Source: Oscillospiraceae bacterium
Lineage (GTDB): Bacteria > Bacillota > Clostridia > Oscillospirales > Oscillospiraceae
NCBI GenBank assembly: GCA_015068135.1
Contig: SVLB01000001.1
Coordinates: 1 to 64,000, forward strand
Reading direction: 5' to 3'
DNA length: 64,000 nucleotides
The notes below the pieces were generated by a model. The model saw only the letters and a program-made list of their open reading frames with translations, made no database searches and was not told the DNA's origin. Below are positions 41,279-49,605 of this stretch, piece after piece. Position numbers and translations under genes: made by a program. Numbering within the stretch: the stretch's first letter is position 1; each line of letters opens with the position of its first letter.

Positions 41279-42817
41279 ATGGAACAGTATGTCAAGTACC
41301 TTCGTAAGTCAAGATTTGACCGCGACTACGCGGAAATGAGCACGGAAGAAACACTGAAGCGGCATGAGGCAATTCTTGATAAGCTTGCTAAGGACAGAGG
41401 CTACTTTGTTACCAAAACATACTATGAAGTCGTTTCTGGCGAATCCATCGCCGCAAGACCCGAAATCCAAAAACTTCTTGATGAAGTAAGCGCTGGTATT
41501 TATGCCGGTGTCCTCGTAGTCGATCTTGAAAGACTGGCAAGAGGCAACGGTGCTGACCAGGGGTACATCAGTCAGGTATTTCAGTATTCCGGAACTAAGA
41601 TCATCACTCCCATGAAGATCTATGACCCCTGCAATGAGTTTGATGAGGAATACTTCGAGTTTGGCTTGTTTATGAGCCGCCGTGAGTATAAGACCATCAA
41701 CCGCCGCTTGATTCGTGGCCGCGACAGTTCCGCTTCCGAAGGGAAATGGATCAGCAGTATCGCTCCTTATGGATACAAAAAGGTGAAAATTCCCGATGAA
41801 AAGGGATACACCTTGGAACCTGTACCGGAGGAAGCTGAGTGGGTTAAAAAAGTGTTTGAGATGTATGCCAGCTATCAGGGCACTAAGTTGATTGCTAACT
41901 ACCTTAATGATAACAATGTGCCTACACGCAAGGGCGACATTTGGAACAATGGTTCTATCCAAAACATGATTACTAATGTTGTTTACATGGGCAAGATTCG
42001 CCGTGGATGGAGCAAAACCCAAAAGAGCATCGAGAATGGCAAGGTGGTCAAGCATATCAAGCGCAGCAAGGATATGAATGATTATCAGATTTTCCCCGGT
42101 CTGCATCCTGCGATTATCTCTGAAGAACTGTACATGCAGTGCCAAAAGATTCGCATGGAGAAGCAGCCAGAACCCAAGACAAAGGATACTGTAGAACTGA
42201 TGAATCCTTTCGCCGGTATTTTGTTCTGTGCTGAATGCGGCAAAACAGTTGGCAGAACCGTTCTTAGCGCAAAACAGAACAGGCGGGTACGGATGCGTTG
42301 CACCAATATGAGAAACTGCCATAATTCCACTGCAGATTTTGATGTGGTGGAAATGGAGATCATTACTGCTCTTAAAGAGTGGCTAAAGCGATACAAGGTT
42401 AAGCTTCAGACGGTTGGATACCAAGAAGATATTTCAGCCAACAGGAAACAGATTCAAAAGATTGAACAGGAAATCAAAAAGCTGGAAGGTCAGCTGATGA
42501 ACGCCTACAATCTTGTTGAGCAAGGGATCTACACAAAGGATGTTTTCATTTCTCGTCGATCTTCCATCCAGTCATCCATTCAAGACTGGGAGGGAAAGCG
42601 GACAACTGTTGAAGAAGTCCTGCGAAGATTGGAGATTGCACAGAACACCCAAGATTCACTCATTCCCCAAACCGAGATCCTTTTGGAAAGCTACGACTTT
42701 ATGAGCAACCAGGAACGCAATGCTCTGCTAAAAGAGATTGTTCAGAAAATCGAATATAGAAAAACAAGGCAAGGCAGCATTGAAATTGACCTCTATCCGC
42801 ACTTGCCTAAAATGTAA
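41279..42817 (+). CDS. Large serine integrase of the element
   Basis: 512 residues, ATG with AAAGGAG. Catalytic domain about 1-150, nucleophile Ser11 in YLRKSRFD; GVLVVDLERLARG holds the conserved arginine motif. A recombinase domain follows (about 160-270; WNNGSIQNMITNVVYMGK). The zinc ribbon (CAECGK ... CTNMRNC, about 315-345) and a coiled coil (about 385-440) complete the normal layout. It joins attP and attB to insert the element. It is the last gene of the element, next to the presumed right end, and is separated from upstream genes by a terminator, so it has its own promoter. Confidence 0.92.
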   Translation: MEQYVKYLRKSRFDRDYAEMSTEETLKRHEAILDKLAKDRGYFVTKTYYEVVSGESIAARPEIQKLLDEVSAGIYAGVLVVDLERLARGNGADQGYISQVFQYSGTKIITPMKIYDPCNEFDEEYFEFGLFMSRREYKTINRRLIRGRDSSASEGKWISSIAPYGYKKVKIPDEKGYTLEPVPEEAEWVKKVFEMYASYQGTKLIANYLNDNNVPTRKGDIWNNGSIQNMITNVVYMGKIRRGWSKTQKSIENGKVVKHIKRSKDMNDYQIFPGLHPAIISEELYMQCQKIRMEKQPEPKTKDTVELMNPFAGILFCAECGKTVGRTVLSAKQNRRVRMRCTNMRNCHNSTADFDVVEMEIITALKEWLKRYKVKLQTVGYQEDISANRKQIQKIEQEIKKLEGQLMNAYNLVEQGIYTKDVFISRRSSIQSSIQDWEGKRTTVEEVLRRLEIAQNTQDSLIPQTEILLESYDFMSNQERNALLKEIVQKIEYRKTRQGSIEIDLYPHLPKM

Positions 42818-42842
42818 ATCCGTGTAGGTATCATCAAGTCAC

Positions 42843-43014
42843 ACACACATGAGTAACGGCACCCACCAGTTTTCCTGTTGCGGTACCCGGTGTGCGCCTT
42901 GCCGACGGTGCTGCTGCGTTGCACACCGACCGCTGCCACTCGCTCTGCTCCCTTTCTCCGCCACCGGCGACGGTCGCATCGCTCCCCATCCTGGATGATG
43001 GGACTGCCGCTCAC
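42843..43014 (-). pseudogene. spoIVB-like remnant split by about 110 bases of structured sequence
   Basis: On the minus strand VSGSPIIQDG (around 43005-42985) and GKLVGAVTHV (around 42876-42846) match consecutive parts of the intact SpoIVB encoded at 45977-46942 (MSGSPIIQGGKLVGAVTHV). Between them about 110 bases of GC-rich sequence have been inserted, with internal complementarity (CGGTGTGC/GCACACCG). Upstream and downstream parts of spoIVB are missing. Nucleotide identity to the local spoIVB is partial, so it is not a simple local duplication. It lies 25 bases past the integrase and may mark the right attachment site. Confidence 0.6.
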
Positions 43015-43224
43015 GCGGATGTCAAGTGTGGGACAAATAAATTTTATGTTTTTCTGCTGTTTTTATGCGTTTTTGCAGGTAAAAGGCAGGTTTTGACACA
43101 CTGCAACCGCTGTCCTTAAGTTGACATGGATGAGATGTCGAAAAAGGAGACTTTTAATTATTCTTTCCTTTTCGATAAATTCCGAACTTTACCGGACCGT
43201 CGGTTTTTCTTTCTACATAACCAA
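43015..43224. other. Intergenic DNA at the element-chromosome junction
   Basis: About 210 bases between the spoIVB-like remnant and the next terminator. T-rich on the + strand, with no frame that has an SD. No clear attachment core can be pointed out without the partner site. Confidence 0.4.
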
Positions 43225-43255
43225 AGCCCTCGGTTTCCCGGAGGCTTTTTGCCAA
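43225..43255. terminator. Hairpin downstream of the phosphodiesterase gene
   Basis: AAGCCCTCGG and CCGGAGGCTT (one mismatch, one G-T pair) around TTTC, followed on the + strand by TTT. On the minus strand it lies 50 bases after the stop at 43305. Confidence 0.6.
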
Positions 43256-43304
43256 TATAAGAGCGGTGAAAGAATAACTATGGGGAAATCAATTGTTGGC
43301 TTTG

Positions 43305-44117
43305 TTACATTTCTTTTTTATACGCCTTATAAAAATGCATAATGTTTACATCTTCCGGCATATCCAGTCCGTGGGAACCGGCTTCTCCTTCGACTTCATG
43401 GCAACCATGATCCATTGCGTACCCCATAAACACATTGTGTTTTTTCCAATGTGTCTGAACCAGTGCATCAAATATGCCGTATGCCGCTGTGTTTACCTTC
43501 AATTCCGAAAGTGCCTCTATACTTTCCGGTCCTTTTTTATGCATACGTGTGTCGAAATTGGCCGCGTGGATCGCAATAAAGTCATATTTGTCTTCTATGA
43601 TCAGTTCGGCAACTTTTGCGTGGATCTCTTCCATAGTGGGATATGCAAAATATGCCATATCTCTTTCTATAAAAATGCAGGAAAAAGTGCATTTAGTGTG
43701 GGCTACGATGGCAGGCTTCTTGCCTGCTCTGATCAAAGCATCAAAAACGGTATCCGCTTTCAAAACAGGACGCTCATATTTTCTGATTCCGTGAATTTCC
43801 GGTTGCGTTCCTGTATACATTGTGGCAAAACAAACAGGCGTGACGGTAGGCATCGGTGCAAAAAACGGCACTTTCAGGTCCGTTCTTTTCTCCGTTTCCA
43901 GTAATAAGTACGGATATTTTTCATAAAGCCACTGACCGATGGCATCCGGATTATACATAAGGATTCTGTTCGCCTTTTCTCCACCAAAAACACGGTTTGC
44001 ATAGCTTAGCATTTCGCTGTTTCCGGCAGCAGCGCCTGCTGGCGAGTCAACTCCCATCATTTCACAAAGTGCACCTGCAATGGTGTCAAGTGATGTTTTG
44101 TTAATTGTGTCACACAT
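43305..44117 (-). CDS. Alkaline-phosphatase-superfamily phosphodiesterase
   Basis: 270 residues, SD GGGGGAT. The segment FFAPMPTVTPVCFATMYTGT carries the nucleophile threonine region of the type I phosphodiesterase/nucleotide pyrophosphatase branch, and YDFIAIHAANFDTRMHKKGP and GYAMDHGCH supply metal ligands. Usual relatives are longer (about 400 aa), so this is a compact form. It follows the PHP-domain gene by 14 bases, suggesting two steps of one phosphoester pathway. Substrate unknown; cytoplasmic, no signal peptide. Confidence 0.7.
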   Translation of the reverse strand: MCDTINKTSLDTIAGALCEMMGVDSPAGAAAGNSEMLSYANRVFGGEKANRILMYNPDAIGQWLYEKYPYLLLETEKRTDLKVPFFAPMPTVTPVCFATMYTGTQPEIHGIRKYERPVLKADTVFDALIRAGKKPAIVAHTKCTFSCIFIERDMAYFAYPTMEEIHAKVAELIIEDKYDFIAIHAANFDTRMHKKGPESIEALSELKVNTAAYGIFDALVQTHWKKHNVFMGYAMDHGCHEVEGEAGSHGLDMPEDVNIMHFYKAYKKEM

Positions 44118-44131
44118 AGTAGATCCCCCTT

Positions 44132-44953
44132 TTATATCATTATTTTTTTGGGTATTCTGTCTTCAAAATAATACACGCTGTCAAAACCACAAGTTTTTAA
44201 TAAAACCGCAGCTTCTGTGAAGTTTCTTGCTACATTGTTTCTGTTGTGAGCATCGCTTCCCAATGTCACCATATTGCCGCCCAGACATTTATACAGGCTT
44301 AATATCTTATCAAGGCTGAAATTATACTGACCTTCCCCGTCTTTTAAGTATACGGTGTTTAACTCAAGGGCGATGTTCCTTTTGATGATTTTCTCCAATA
44401 TGCGGCAGATCTTGTCCTCAAAGATCATAATATCACTTTTTCTTCCCCACTTGCCCGAAATATACCTTACAGGGCAGTGAATATGGGCCAGAATATCAAA
44501 ATCAAAGGCGTCCACCGTTTCGTCTAACAAGTCGAAATAAAGACCGATATATTCATTCAGTTCCTCAGCTGATGTCATACAGTTCTGAAAATCAATTCGG
44601 TTATACGCAAGAGACCATCCTGCCTTCGGCACAAAATGCACGGAGCATAAAACGGCATCAAAGCCCCCTATGGACAAAACCTCCTCTGCTTTTCTGGGTG
44701 CGATGGTGTATTCACCAAGCTCTATCCCTTTCAAGACCTTCAAGTTTTGTCCAAACGATTCCTGAGCCTTTGCGGTGCTCTCCATGGATGCCGCTATACG
44801 GCGGAAGGTATTTCGTTCCATATAAAAATTCATATCCGCGTGATCTGTAATCGTCAGTCCGCTGATACCTTTTTCTATTGCGGACATACACATCTCGGAC
44901 ACTGTATTTTTTCCGTCAGAATGTACTGTGTGCGTGTGGCAATCAAAAAGCAC
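44132..44953 (-). CDS. PHP-domain phosphatase (histidinol-phosphatase-like)
   Basis: 273 residues from GTG 44953 (SD GAGGGGG). Metal-binding motifs of the PHP fold: FDCHTHTVHSDG at the N-terminus, LTITDHADM, GIELGEY, LAHIHCPVRY and TLGSDAHN. PHP enzymes hydrolyse phosphate mono- or diesters; histidinol phosphatase HisK is the closest general type, but no his genes are nearby and the pairing with a phosphodiesterase suggests another substrate. Divergent from an AraC regulator. Confidence 0.8.
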   Translation of the reverse strand: MLFDCHTHTVHSDGKNTVSEMCMSAIEKGISGLTITDHADMNFYMERNTFRRIAASMESTAKAQESFGQNLKVLKGIELGEYTIAPRKAEEVLSIGGFDAVLCSVHFVPKAGWSLAYNRIDFQNCMTSAEELNEYIGLYFDLLDETVDAFDFDILAHIHCPVRYISGKWGRKSDIMIFEDKICRILEKIIKRNIALELNTVYLKDGEGQYNFSLDKILSLYKCLGGNMVTLGSDAHNRNNVARNFTEAAVLLKTCGFDSVYYFEDRIPKKIMI

Positions 44954-45004
44954 GGAAATCACCCCCTCTTTTTATATGATATACCGCATGAAAAGATATT
45001 TCCA

Positions 45005-45033
45005 TTGACTATTATGCTCAAAGTATATATAAT
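45005..45033 (+). promoter_or_regulatory. Promoter of the AraC gene at 45065
   Basis: TTGACT (45005-45010), 17 bases, TATAAT (45028-45033). The SD AGAGGAAG and ATG 45065 follow. Confidence 0.7.
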
Positions 45034-45064
45034 CCTGCTATAACGCAGATTTAGAGGAAGCACA

Positions 45065-45928
45065 ATGAACGAACAATATCAAAAAACCAGATACATCTAC
45101 GGCAAAGGCTGTTCCCTGAGCCATACCGTTGGTATGAGTGCCGAAAAATCCACGCTGTCCTATTTGCACCATGCCAAAGACTGTATTATTTTCTATTTTA
45201 TTAAAGGCAGCGGAAATGTAAAAATAGAAGGAAAAAAGTATACGATCGCAGAGGGGGATGTGATACTGATCAACCCTTCCGAATTGTTTATGTGCGAAAT
45301 TTACAGCAATACCCATCATGAAAGACTGGTTCTGCGTGTAAACCATAGTATCATGGAGAATTTTTCTCAGGATGGTTCTTCTATGCTTTTACCGCTGTAC
45401 AAAAGAGAAAACGGCAGCAAAAACCACATTCCCCATGACCTTGTAGAATCCATCGGCGCCCAAAAGTACATGGAAGAGATTTTCAAATATGCAAAATGCT
45501 CATCTCCATCACAGAAGATTCTGGCCGTTTGCAAGACCATTGAGCTACTGAATGTGGTTTCGGAATATCTTAGTTCCAACAAGAAGCCGGCAAGTGCTGT
45601 CAGCAACAATTTGATCAACGATGTGGTAAATTTCATCAATGCGCATTTTCACGAGAATGTATCTGTGGAATCTATCGCTTCTGAATTCCATATTGATAAA
45701 TCCTACCTTTCTCATCTTTTCAAGGAATATGTAGGAATTCCCTTATGGAACTATGTTATCTGCAAAAGGGTAAATTATTTCAATGATCTTGTCATTCAGA
45801 ATCGTTCCATTGAGGAAGCATATGTTTTGGCGGGGTTTCAAAACTATTCCAATTTTTTCAGGCTATACAAAAAGCACATGAATATGACTCCATCAGAATT
45901 CCAACGAACATACAAAACAAGACCGTAA
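45065..45928 (+). CDS. AraC-family regulator with cupin domain
   Basis: 287 residues. N-terminal cupin-like ligand pocket (IIFYFIKGSGNVKIEGKKY, EGDVILINPSELF) and C-terminal double helix-turn-helix (about 185-287; VESIASEFHIDKSYLSHLFK, AYVLAGFQNYSNFFRLYKKH). Divergent from the PHP/phosphodiesterase pair, which it probably regulates in response to a small molecule. Confidence 0.87.
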   Translation: MNEQYQKTRYIYGKGCSLSHTVGMSAEKSTLSYLHHAKDCIIFYFIKGSGNVKIEGKKYTIAEGDVILINPSELFMCEIYSNTHHERLVLRVNHSIMENFSQDGSSMLLPLYKRENGSKNHIPHDLVESIGAQKYMEEIFKYAKCSSPSQKILAVCKTIELLNVVSEYLSSNKKPASAVSNNLINDVVNFINAHFHENVSVESIASEFHIDKSYLSHLFKEYVGIPLWNYVICKRVNYFNDLVIQNRSIEEAYVLAGFQNYSNFFRLYKKHMNMTPSEFQRTYKTRP

Positions 45929-45933
45929 AAAAA

Positions 45934-45962
45934 CTCGTCCATTCCTCGATGGACGAGCTTTC
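45934..45962. terminator. Bidirectional terminator between AraC and spoIVB
   Basis: CTCGTCCAT and ATGGACGAG form a perfect 9-bp stem around TCCTCG; CTTTCC follows on the + strand and TTTTTTTAC on the minus strand, serving convergent genes. Confidence 0.8.
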
Positions 45963-45976
45963 CTGATTTTTGGTTT

Positions 45977-46942
45977 TTACGCTGCTGCATCCAGCATGTT
46001 TTCAATGAAGATGCCATATCCGGTGGTTGGGTCGTTCACAAGAACATGGGTCACAGCGCCCACCAGTTTTCCGCCCTGTATAATCGGCGAGCCGGACATG
46101 CCCTGGACGATGCCGCCGGTGGTTTCCAGGAGTTGGGGATCCGTGATCTTCACCAGCATATTCCGTCCGTCGGTGCGGTTTCCGGGATAGATTTTCTGGA
46201 TCTTCACAGAATACTCCTGAACGCTGCTTCCGGAAACGGTACAGCGGATGGTGGCGTTTCCGGTTTTGATCTGCTCCGGTTCGGCGATGGGCAGGGATTC
46301 TCCCCGGATGGGTTGGGTAAGTTTTCCAAACACGCCCTGGGTGCTGTTCTTTTCCAGGCTGCCCACCGGGGCGTTGGGGTCCAGCTGGCCCATGAGCTGA
46401 CCGGGAGTGCCGGATCTTCCTTTTTTTACGGAAAGTATCTCGGCCTCATAGGCAGTACCCCGTTTCATATCCAAAAGCTGACCGCCGGGGCCGTTGACAC
46501 TGTGGCCCAGGGCACCGAATTTGCCGGAGTCCGGGTCGTACCAGGTAACGGTGCCTACGCCGGTGATCCCCTCTTTCAGATAGATCCCCAGCCGGGGACC
46601 GTTGGGGGTGATATCCGGCTCTGCAGTCAGGTCCAGAGTTTTTTTATCCCGGAGCAACCGGATCTGTACAGTGCCATGGGAGCGGCAGAGGGCCTGACGA
46701 AGGGCGGCGGCGGTTTCCACCGGGTCGCCGTCAATATGGGTGATCCGGTCACCGGGCAGCAGCCCAGCATTTTTTCCGGAGGGCAAAGCCTCATCCAGCT
46801 TTGCCACCGTCAGGGTGCTGTTTTCCAGGGACAGGCCGATGATCTGTCCCCCGGGGACCAGGGATTGGGCGGCGCTTACCGCCGGGGTAGTAAGGAATAG
46901 AAAGGCCAGGATCAGGCCGGTAAAGCGTATGCATTTTTTCAT
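45977..46942 (-). CDS. spoIVB: SpoIVB sporulation serine peptidase
   Basis: 321 residues from ATG 46942 (SD GGAGGG). N-terminal membrane anchor (about 5-24), PDZ domain (about 35-108; LLPGDRITHIDGDPV) and S55 peptidase domain with His147 (ALGHSVN) and Ser near 283 (MSGSPIIQ). SpoIVB crosses from the forespore and triggers processing of pro-sigma K in the mother cell, so the host forms endospores. Shorter than the B. subtilis protein (about 425 aa) but complete. Normal neighbours such as spo0A are absent here. Confidence 0.93.
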   Translation of the reverse strand: MKKCIRFTGLILAFLFLTTPAVSAAQSLVPGGQIIGLSLENSTLTVAKLDEALPSGKNAGLLPGDRITHIDGDPVETAAALRQALCRSHGTVQIRLLRDKKTLDLTAEPDITPNGPRLGIYLKEGITGVGTVTWYDPDSGKFGALGHSVNGPGGQLLDMKRGTAYEAEILSVKKGRSGTPGQLMGQLDPNAPVGSLEKNSTQGVFGKLTQPIRGESLPIAEPEQIKTGNATIRCTVSGSSVQEYSVKIQKIYPGNRTDGRNMLVKITDPQLLETTGGIVQGMSGSPIIQGGKLVGAVTHVLVNDPTTGYGIFIENMLDAAA

Positions 46943-47045
46943 GATGTGCCCTCCATTTCTGTCTGCCCCATTACTATGCCGCACCGAATGGCTTCATAAC
47001 CCATGCAAAAGACGAAAAATCAGGAAAGGCTTTCCTATTCACCTA

Positions 47046-47106
47046 TTGACAAAGTAGGTAAAAGATGCTATGATTTACCCACAAAGCTACTGGGTAAATA
47101 CCCATA
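47046..47106 (+). promoter_or_regulatory. Promoter and operator of the iron-sulfur operon
   Basis: TTGACA (47046-47051), 17 bases, TATGAT (47069-47074). Palindromic elements overlap and follow it: TAGGTAAA (47055-47062) with TTTACCCA (47074-47081), and TGGGTAAATACCCA (47091-47104). These are likely sites for the Rrf2/IscR regulator encoded at the end of the operon. Confidence 0.7.
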
Positions 47107-47118
47107 GGAGGAATGACG

Positions 47119-48306
47119 ATGTTAGTTTATGCGGATAATGCCGCTACCACCAAAATGAGCAAGCTGGCAATTGAGACCATGCTGCCTTATTTTGACAATA
47201 TTTACGGCAATCCCTCCAGCCTGCACTCCGTAGGCCAGGAGGCAAAAGAGGCCCTGGAGGCCGCCCGCAAGACCGTGGCGGAGTGCCTTGGCTGCGAGCC
47301 CCGGGAGATCTATTTCACCTCCGGCGGCAGTGAAGCCGACAATCAGGCCATTCAGTCTGCGGCCTGGTTTGGTGCCAGAAAGGGCAAGAAGCATATTATT
47401 TCCACGGCCTTTGAGCATCATGCGGTGCTGCACACCCTGGAAAAGCTTCGCAAAGAGGGCTTCGAGATCACCCTTCTGGACGTGAAGGAGAACCACAACG
47501 TCTCGGCACAGCAGGTGAAAGACGCCATCCGGGAGGATACCTGCCTGGTGACCTGCATGTATGCCAACAATGAGATCGGCTCGGTATTGCCCATTGGGGA
47601 AATCGGCGCTGTGTGTAAGGCCGCCGGCGTTCCCTTCCACACCGATGCGGTTCAGGCCGCCGGTCATCTGCACATTGATGTAAAGGCACAGAATATCGAT
47701 ATGCTGAGCCTGTCTGCCCATAAGTTCCACGGACCCAAGGGTGTTGGCGTGCTCTATGCCCGCCGGGGTATGCCCCTGGTAAATGTGATCGAGGGCGGCG
47801 CTCAGGAGCGGGGCAAGCGTGCCGGTACGGAAAATATCGCCGGGATCTGCGCCCTGGCCGCGGCTTTGCAGGATGCCTGCAGCCATATTGACGAAAATGC
47901 CGCAAAGGTCACCGCCATGCGGGACAAGCTGATCGAAGGTCTGAGCCAGATCCCCCACTGCGCCCTCAACGGCGACCCGGTGAACCGGCTGCCCGGCAAT
48001 GTGAGCTTCTGCTTCGAGGGTATCGAGGGCGAAAGCCTGCTTCTGTACCTGGATGCCATGGGCATCAGTGCCTCCTCCGGCTCTGCCTGCACCTCCGGAA
48101 GCCTGGATCCCAGCCACGTTCTGCTGGCCATCGGCAGAGTTCACGATGTAGCCCACGGCTCCCTGCGTCTTTCCCTGAGCCACTATAACACTATGGAAGA
48201 AATGGACCACATTTTGCACTGCGTCCCCCAGGTGGTCCAGCAGCTGCGGAACATGTCCCCGGTGTGGAGAGAACTGCAAAACGGAGAAAGAACCTACATT
48301 CTGTAA
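47119..48306 (+). CDS. nifS: Cysteine desulfurase (NifS/IscS)
   Basis: 395 residues from ATG 47119 (GGAGG seven bases upstream; an ATG at 47113 is too close). PLP lysine near 202 in SLSAHKFHGPKG, cofactor site FEHHAV, and catalytic-loop cysteine near 323 in SSGSACTSGS. It extracts sulfur from cysteine as a persulfide and passes it to the scaffold encoded next. Length and motifs are canonical. Confidence 0.95.
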   Translation: MLVYADNAATTKMSKLAIETMLPYFDNIYGNPSSLHSVGQEAKEALEAARKTVAECLGCEPREIYFTSGGSEADNQAIQSAAWFGARKGKKHIISTAFEHHAVLHTLEKLRKEGFEITLLDVKENHNVSAQQVKDAIREDTCLVTCMYANNEIGSVLPIGEIGAVCKAAGVPFHTDAVQAAGHLHIDVKAQNIDMLSLSAHKFHGPKGVGVLYARRGMPLVNVIEGGAQERGKRAGTENIAGICALAAALQDACSHIDENAAKVTAMRDKLIEGLSQIPHCALNGDPVNRLPGNVSFCFEGIEGESLLLYLDAMGISASSGSACTSGSLDPSHVLLAIGRVHDVAHGSLRLSLSHYNTMEEMDHILHCVPQVVQQLRNMSPVWRELQNGERTYIL

Positions 48307-48323
48307 GTTCTGTGGACGGCTGT

Positions 48324-48357
48324 AGTTACAAGTTAATAATTACGAGTTACAAGTTAA
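48324..48357. repeat. 13-bp direct repeats between nifS and the scaffold gene
   Basis: AGTTACAAGTTAA at 48324-48336 and 48345-48357, separated by TAATTACG. Resembles a short dispersed intergenic repeat; it lies within the operon leader of the scaffold gene. Confidence 0.6.
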
Positions 48358-48400
48358 GCAATCATTTGGAATCCAACCATTATTTAAGGAGAAATATAGT

Positions 48401-48829
48401 ATGGCACTTTACAGCGAAGTTGTTATGGATCACTTTATGCACCCCCGGAATGTGGGTACTATTGAGAATGCCGACGGTGTGGGTACCGTGGGCAACGCCA
48501 AATGCGGCGATATTATGAAGATCTATCTGAAGATCGAAAACGATACCATCGTGGACGTGAAGTTTGAGACCTTTGGCTGCGGCAGCGCCATCGCCTCCTC
48601 CTCCATGGCTACGGAGATGATCAAGGGCAAGCCCATTTCCGAGGCCCTGCAGCTGACCAATGCGGCAGTTGCCGAAGCCCTGGACGGTCTGCCCGCCCAC
48701 AAGATGCACTGCTCTGTTTTGGCAGAGGAGGCCATCAAGTCCGCCCTGAAGGACTACTATGACAAGAACGGCATTGCCTACGATCCCAAGCAGTTTCCTG
48801 ATTGTGATAACTGCGAACACTGTCATTAA
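48401..48829 (+). CDS. iscU: IscU/NifU-type iron-sulfur scaffold
   Basis: 142 residues. Three ligand cysteines in canonical places: Cys35 (AKCGD), Cys60 (FGCGSA), Cys104 (MHCSVL). An unusual extra C-terminal CDNCEHCH cluster may bind metal too. It receives sulfur from the upstream desulfurase. SD AAGGAG. In the order nifS-scaffold-regulator. Confidence 0.93.
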   Translation: MALYSEVVMDHFMHPRNVGTIENADGVGTVGNAKCGDIMKIYLKIENDTIVDVKFETFGCGSAIASSSMATEMIKGKPISEALQLTNAAVAEALDGLPAHKMHCSVLAEEAIKSALKDYYDKNGIAYDPKQFPDCDNCEHCH

Positions 48830-48832
48830 GCC

Positions 48833-49237
48833 ATGATCGTCTCAACGAAAGGGCGATACGCCCTGCGGGTGATGGTGGGCTTTGCCATGCGTGGCGGCCA
48901 GGAATATGTGCCGCTGAAGGAGATTGCGGAGACGGAAGGCATCAGCCAAAAATATCTGGAATCCATTATGACTGTGCTGAGCAAGGCGGGCTTTGTGGAT
49001 GCCGTCCACGGAAAGGGCGGCGGCTACCGGCTGAACCGGTCTCCGGAGGCATACACGGTAGGAAGCATCCTGAAGCTTACCGAGGGCAGTCTTGCGGCGG
49101 TGTCCTGCACTACCCAGGGTCCTGCGGCCTGCTCCCGGTCCACCTGCTGTCAGACCAAGCCCATGTGGGAAAAGCTGGACCGGCTGATCGACGACTTTTT
49201 CGAGGGCATCACCCTGGCAGACCTGCTGAAAGAATGA
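48833..49237 (+). CDS. iscR: Rrf2-family regulator (IscR-like)
   Basis: 134 residues. Winged helix (STKGRYALRVMVGFAMR; GISQKYLESIMTVL; HGKGGGYRLNRSP) and four cysteines (92, 100, 105, 106) near the places of the [2Fe-2S] ligands of IscR. It probably senses Fe-S status and represses the operon through the palindromes at 47055-47104. It starts three bases after the scaffold stop without a good SD, so translation is coupled. Unlike in E. coli, the regulator is last. Confidence 0.88.
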   Translation: MIVSTKGRYALRVMVGFAMRGGQEYVPLKEIAETEGISQKYLESIMTVLSKAGFVDAVHGKGGGYRLNRSPEAYTVGSILKLTEGSLAAVSCTTQGPAACSRSTCCQTKPMWEKLDRLIDDFFEGITLADLLKE

Positions 49238-49242
49238 ATAGG

Positions 49243-49280
49243 AAATCCCGGAGCTGTCAATTGAACAGCTCCGGGATTTT
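49243..49280 (+). terminator. Terminator of the iron-sulfur operon
   Basis: AAATCCCGGAGCTGT and ACAGCTCCGGGATTT pair perfectly over 15 bp around CAATTGA, then T. Confidence 0.92.
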
Positions 49281-49343
49281 GGATGTAAATGTATCGGCAG
49301 AACCCGCAGAGGCGAGCGGCTAAAAGCAGTAAATAGTGAAAAA

Positions 49344-49532
49344 TCAGTTAAACTCCGCATTTCGTAAAGGGCGCAGGTCTTCTTCTTGGCAAGATGAGGA
49401 GATGGCTTTGTAGTATTCTTCCTCGGTTAATGAACTATTATTGATTGAAAAAGACGAATACATTTCCTGCACATCCCCTTCCGGTTCAAAAGCAAGAAAA
49501 CAGTCAACCGCCTCGATCCTTAGGGTTTTGAC
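49344..49532 (-). CDS. Small protein or gene remnant with non-ATG start (62 aa)
   Basis: A 62-residue acidic frame, (V)KTLRIEAVDCFLAFEPEGDV, then SLTEEEYYKAI and PLRNAEFN, preceded by AAAAGGTG and a consensus promoter. The codon at the right SD distance is GTC instead of ATG, and no other start is upstream of the stop at about 49546. It is either read from a rare start, shortened to an internal ATG, or recently inactivated. It lies next to the palindrome array. Confidence 0.4.
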   Translation of the reverse strand, partial: VKTLRIEAVDCFLAFEPEGDVQEMYSSFSINNSSLTEEEYYKAISSSCQEEDLRPLRNAEFN

Positions 49533-49551
49533 TGTATCACCTTTTTATTTT

Positions 49552-49580
49552 ATTGTACCACAAAATGCCCCACTTTTCAA
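49552..49580 (-). promoter_or_regulatory. Consensus promoter of the 62-aa frame
   Basis: Minus strand: TTGAAA (49580-49575), 17 bases, TACAAT (49557-49552). Confidence 0.65.
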
Positions 49581-49605
49581 TGATATATCGCTGACACGAT
49601 ATGAT

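Larger units (their letters stand above)
1..42845. mobile_element. Right part of an integrative conjugative element
   Basis: The stretch carries type IV secretion genes at its left, several serine recombinase genes, an excisionase-like gene, XRE regulators and a mixed cargo, and ends just past a large serine integrase at 41279-42817. GC content is visibly lower than in the chromosomal genes that follow. The left end, relaxase and coupling protein are not in the window. The right limit is placed near 42845, where sequence resembling spoIVB begins; that position is an inference. Two recombinase sets (11.5-14 kb and 41.3 kb) suggest that more than one element has been combined here. Confidence 0.8.

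Noticed and set aside
47122..48279. 385-codon minus-strand frame over the cysteine desulfurase
   Set aside because: Antisense shadow of a GC-rich gene; no SD, no protein features.
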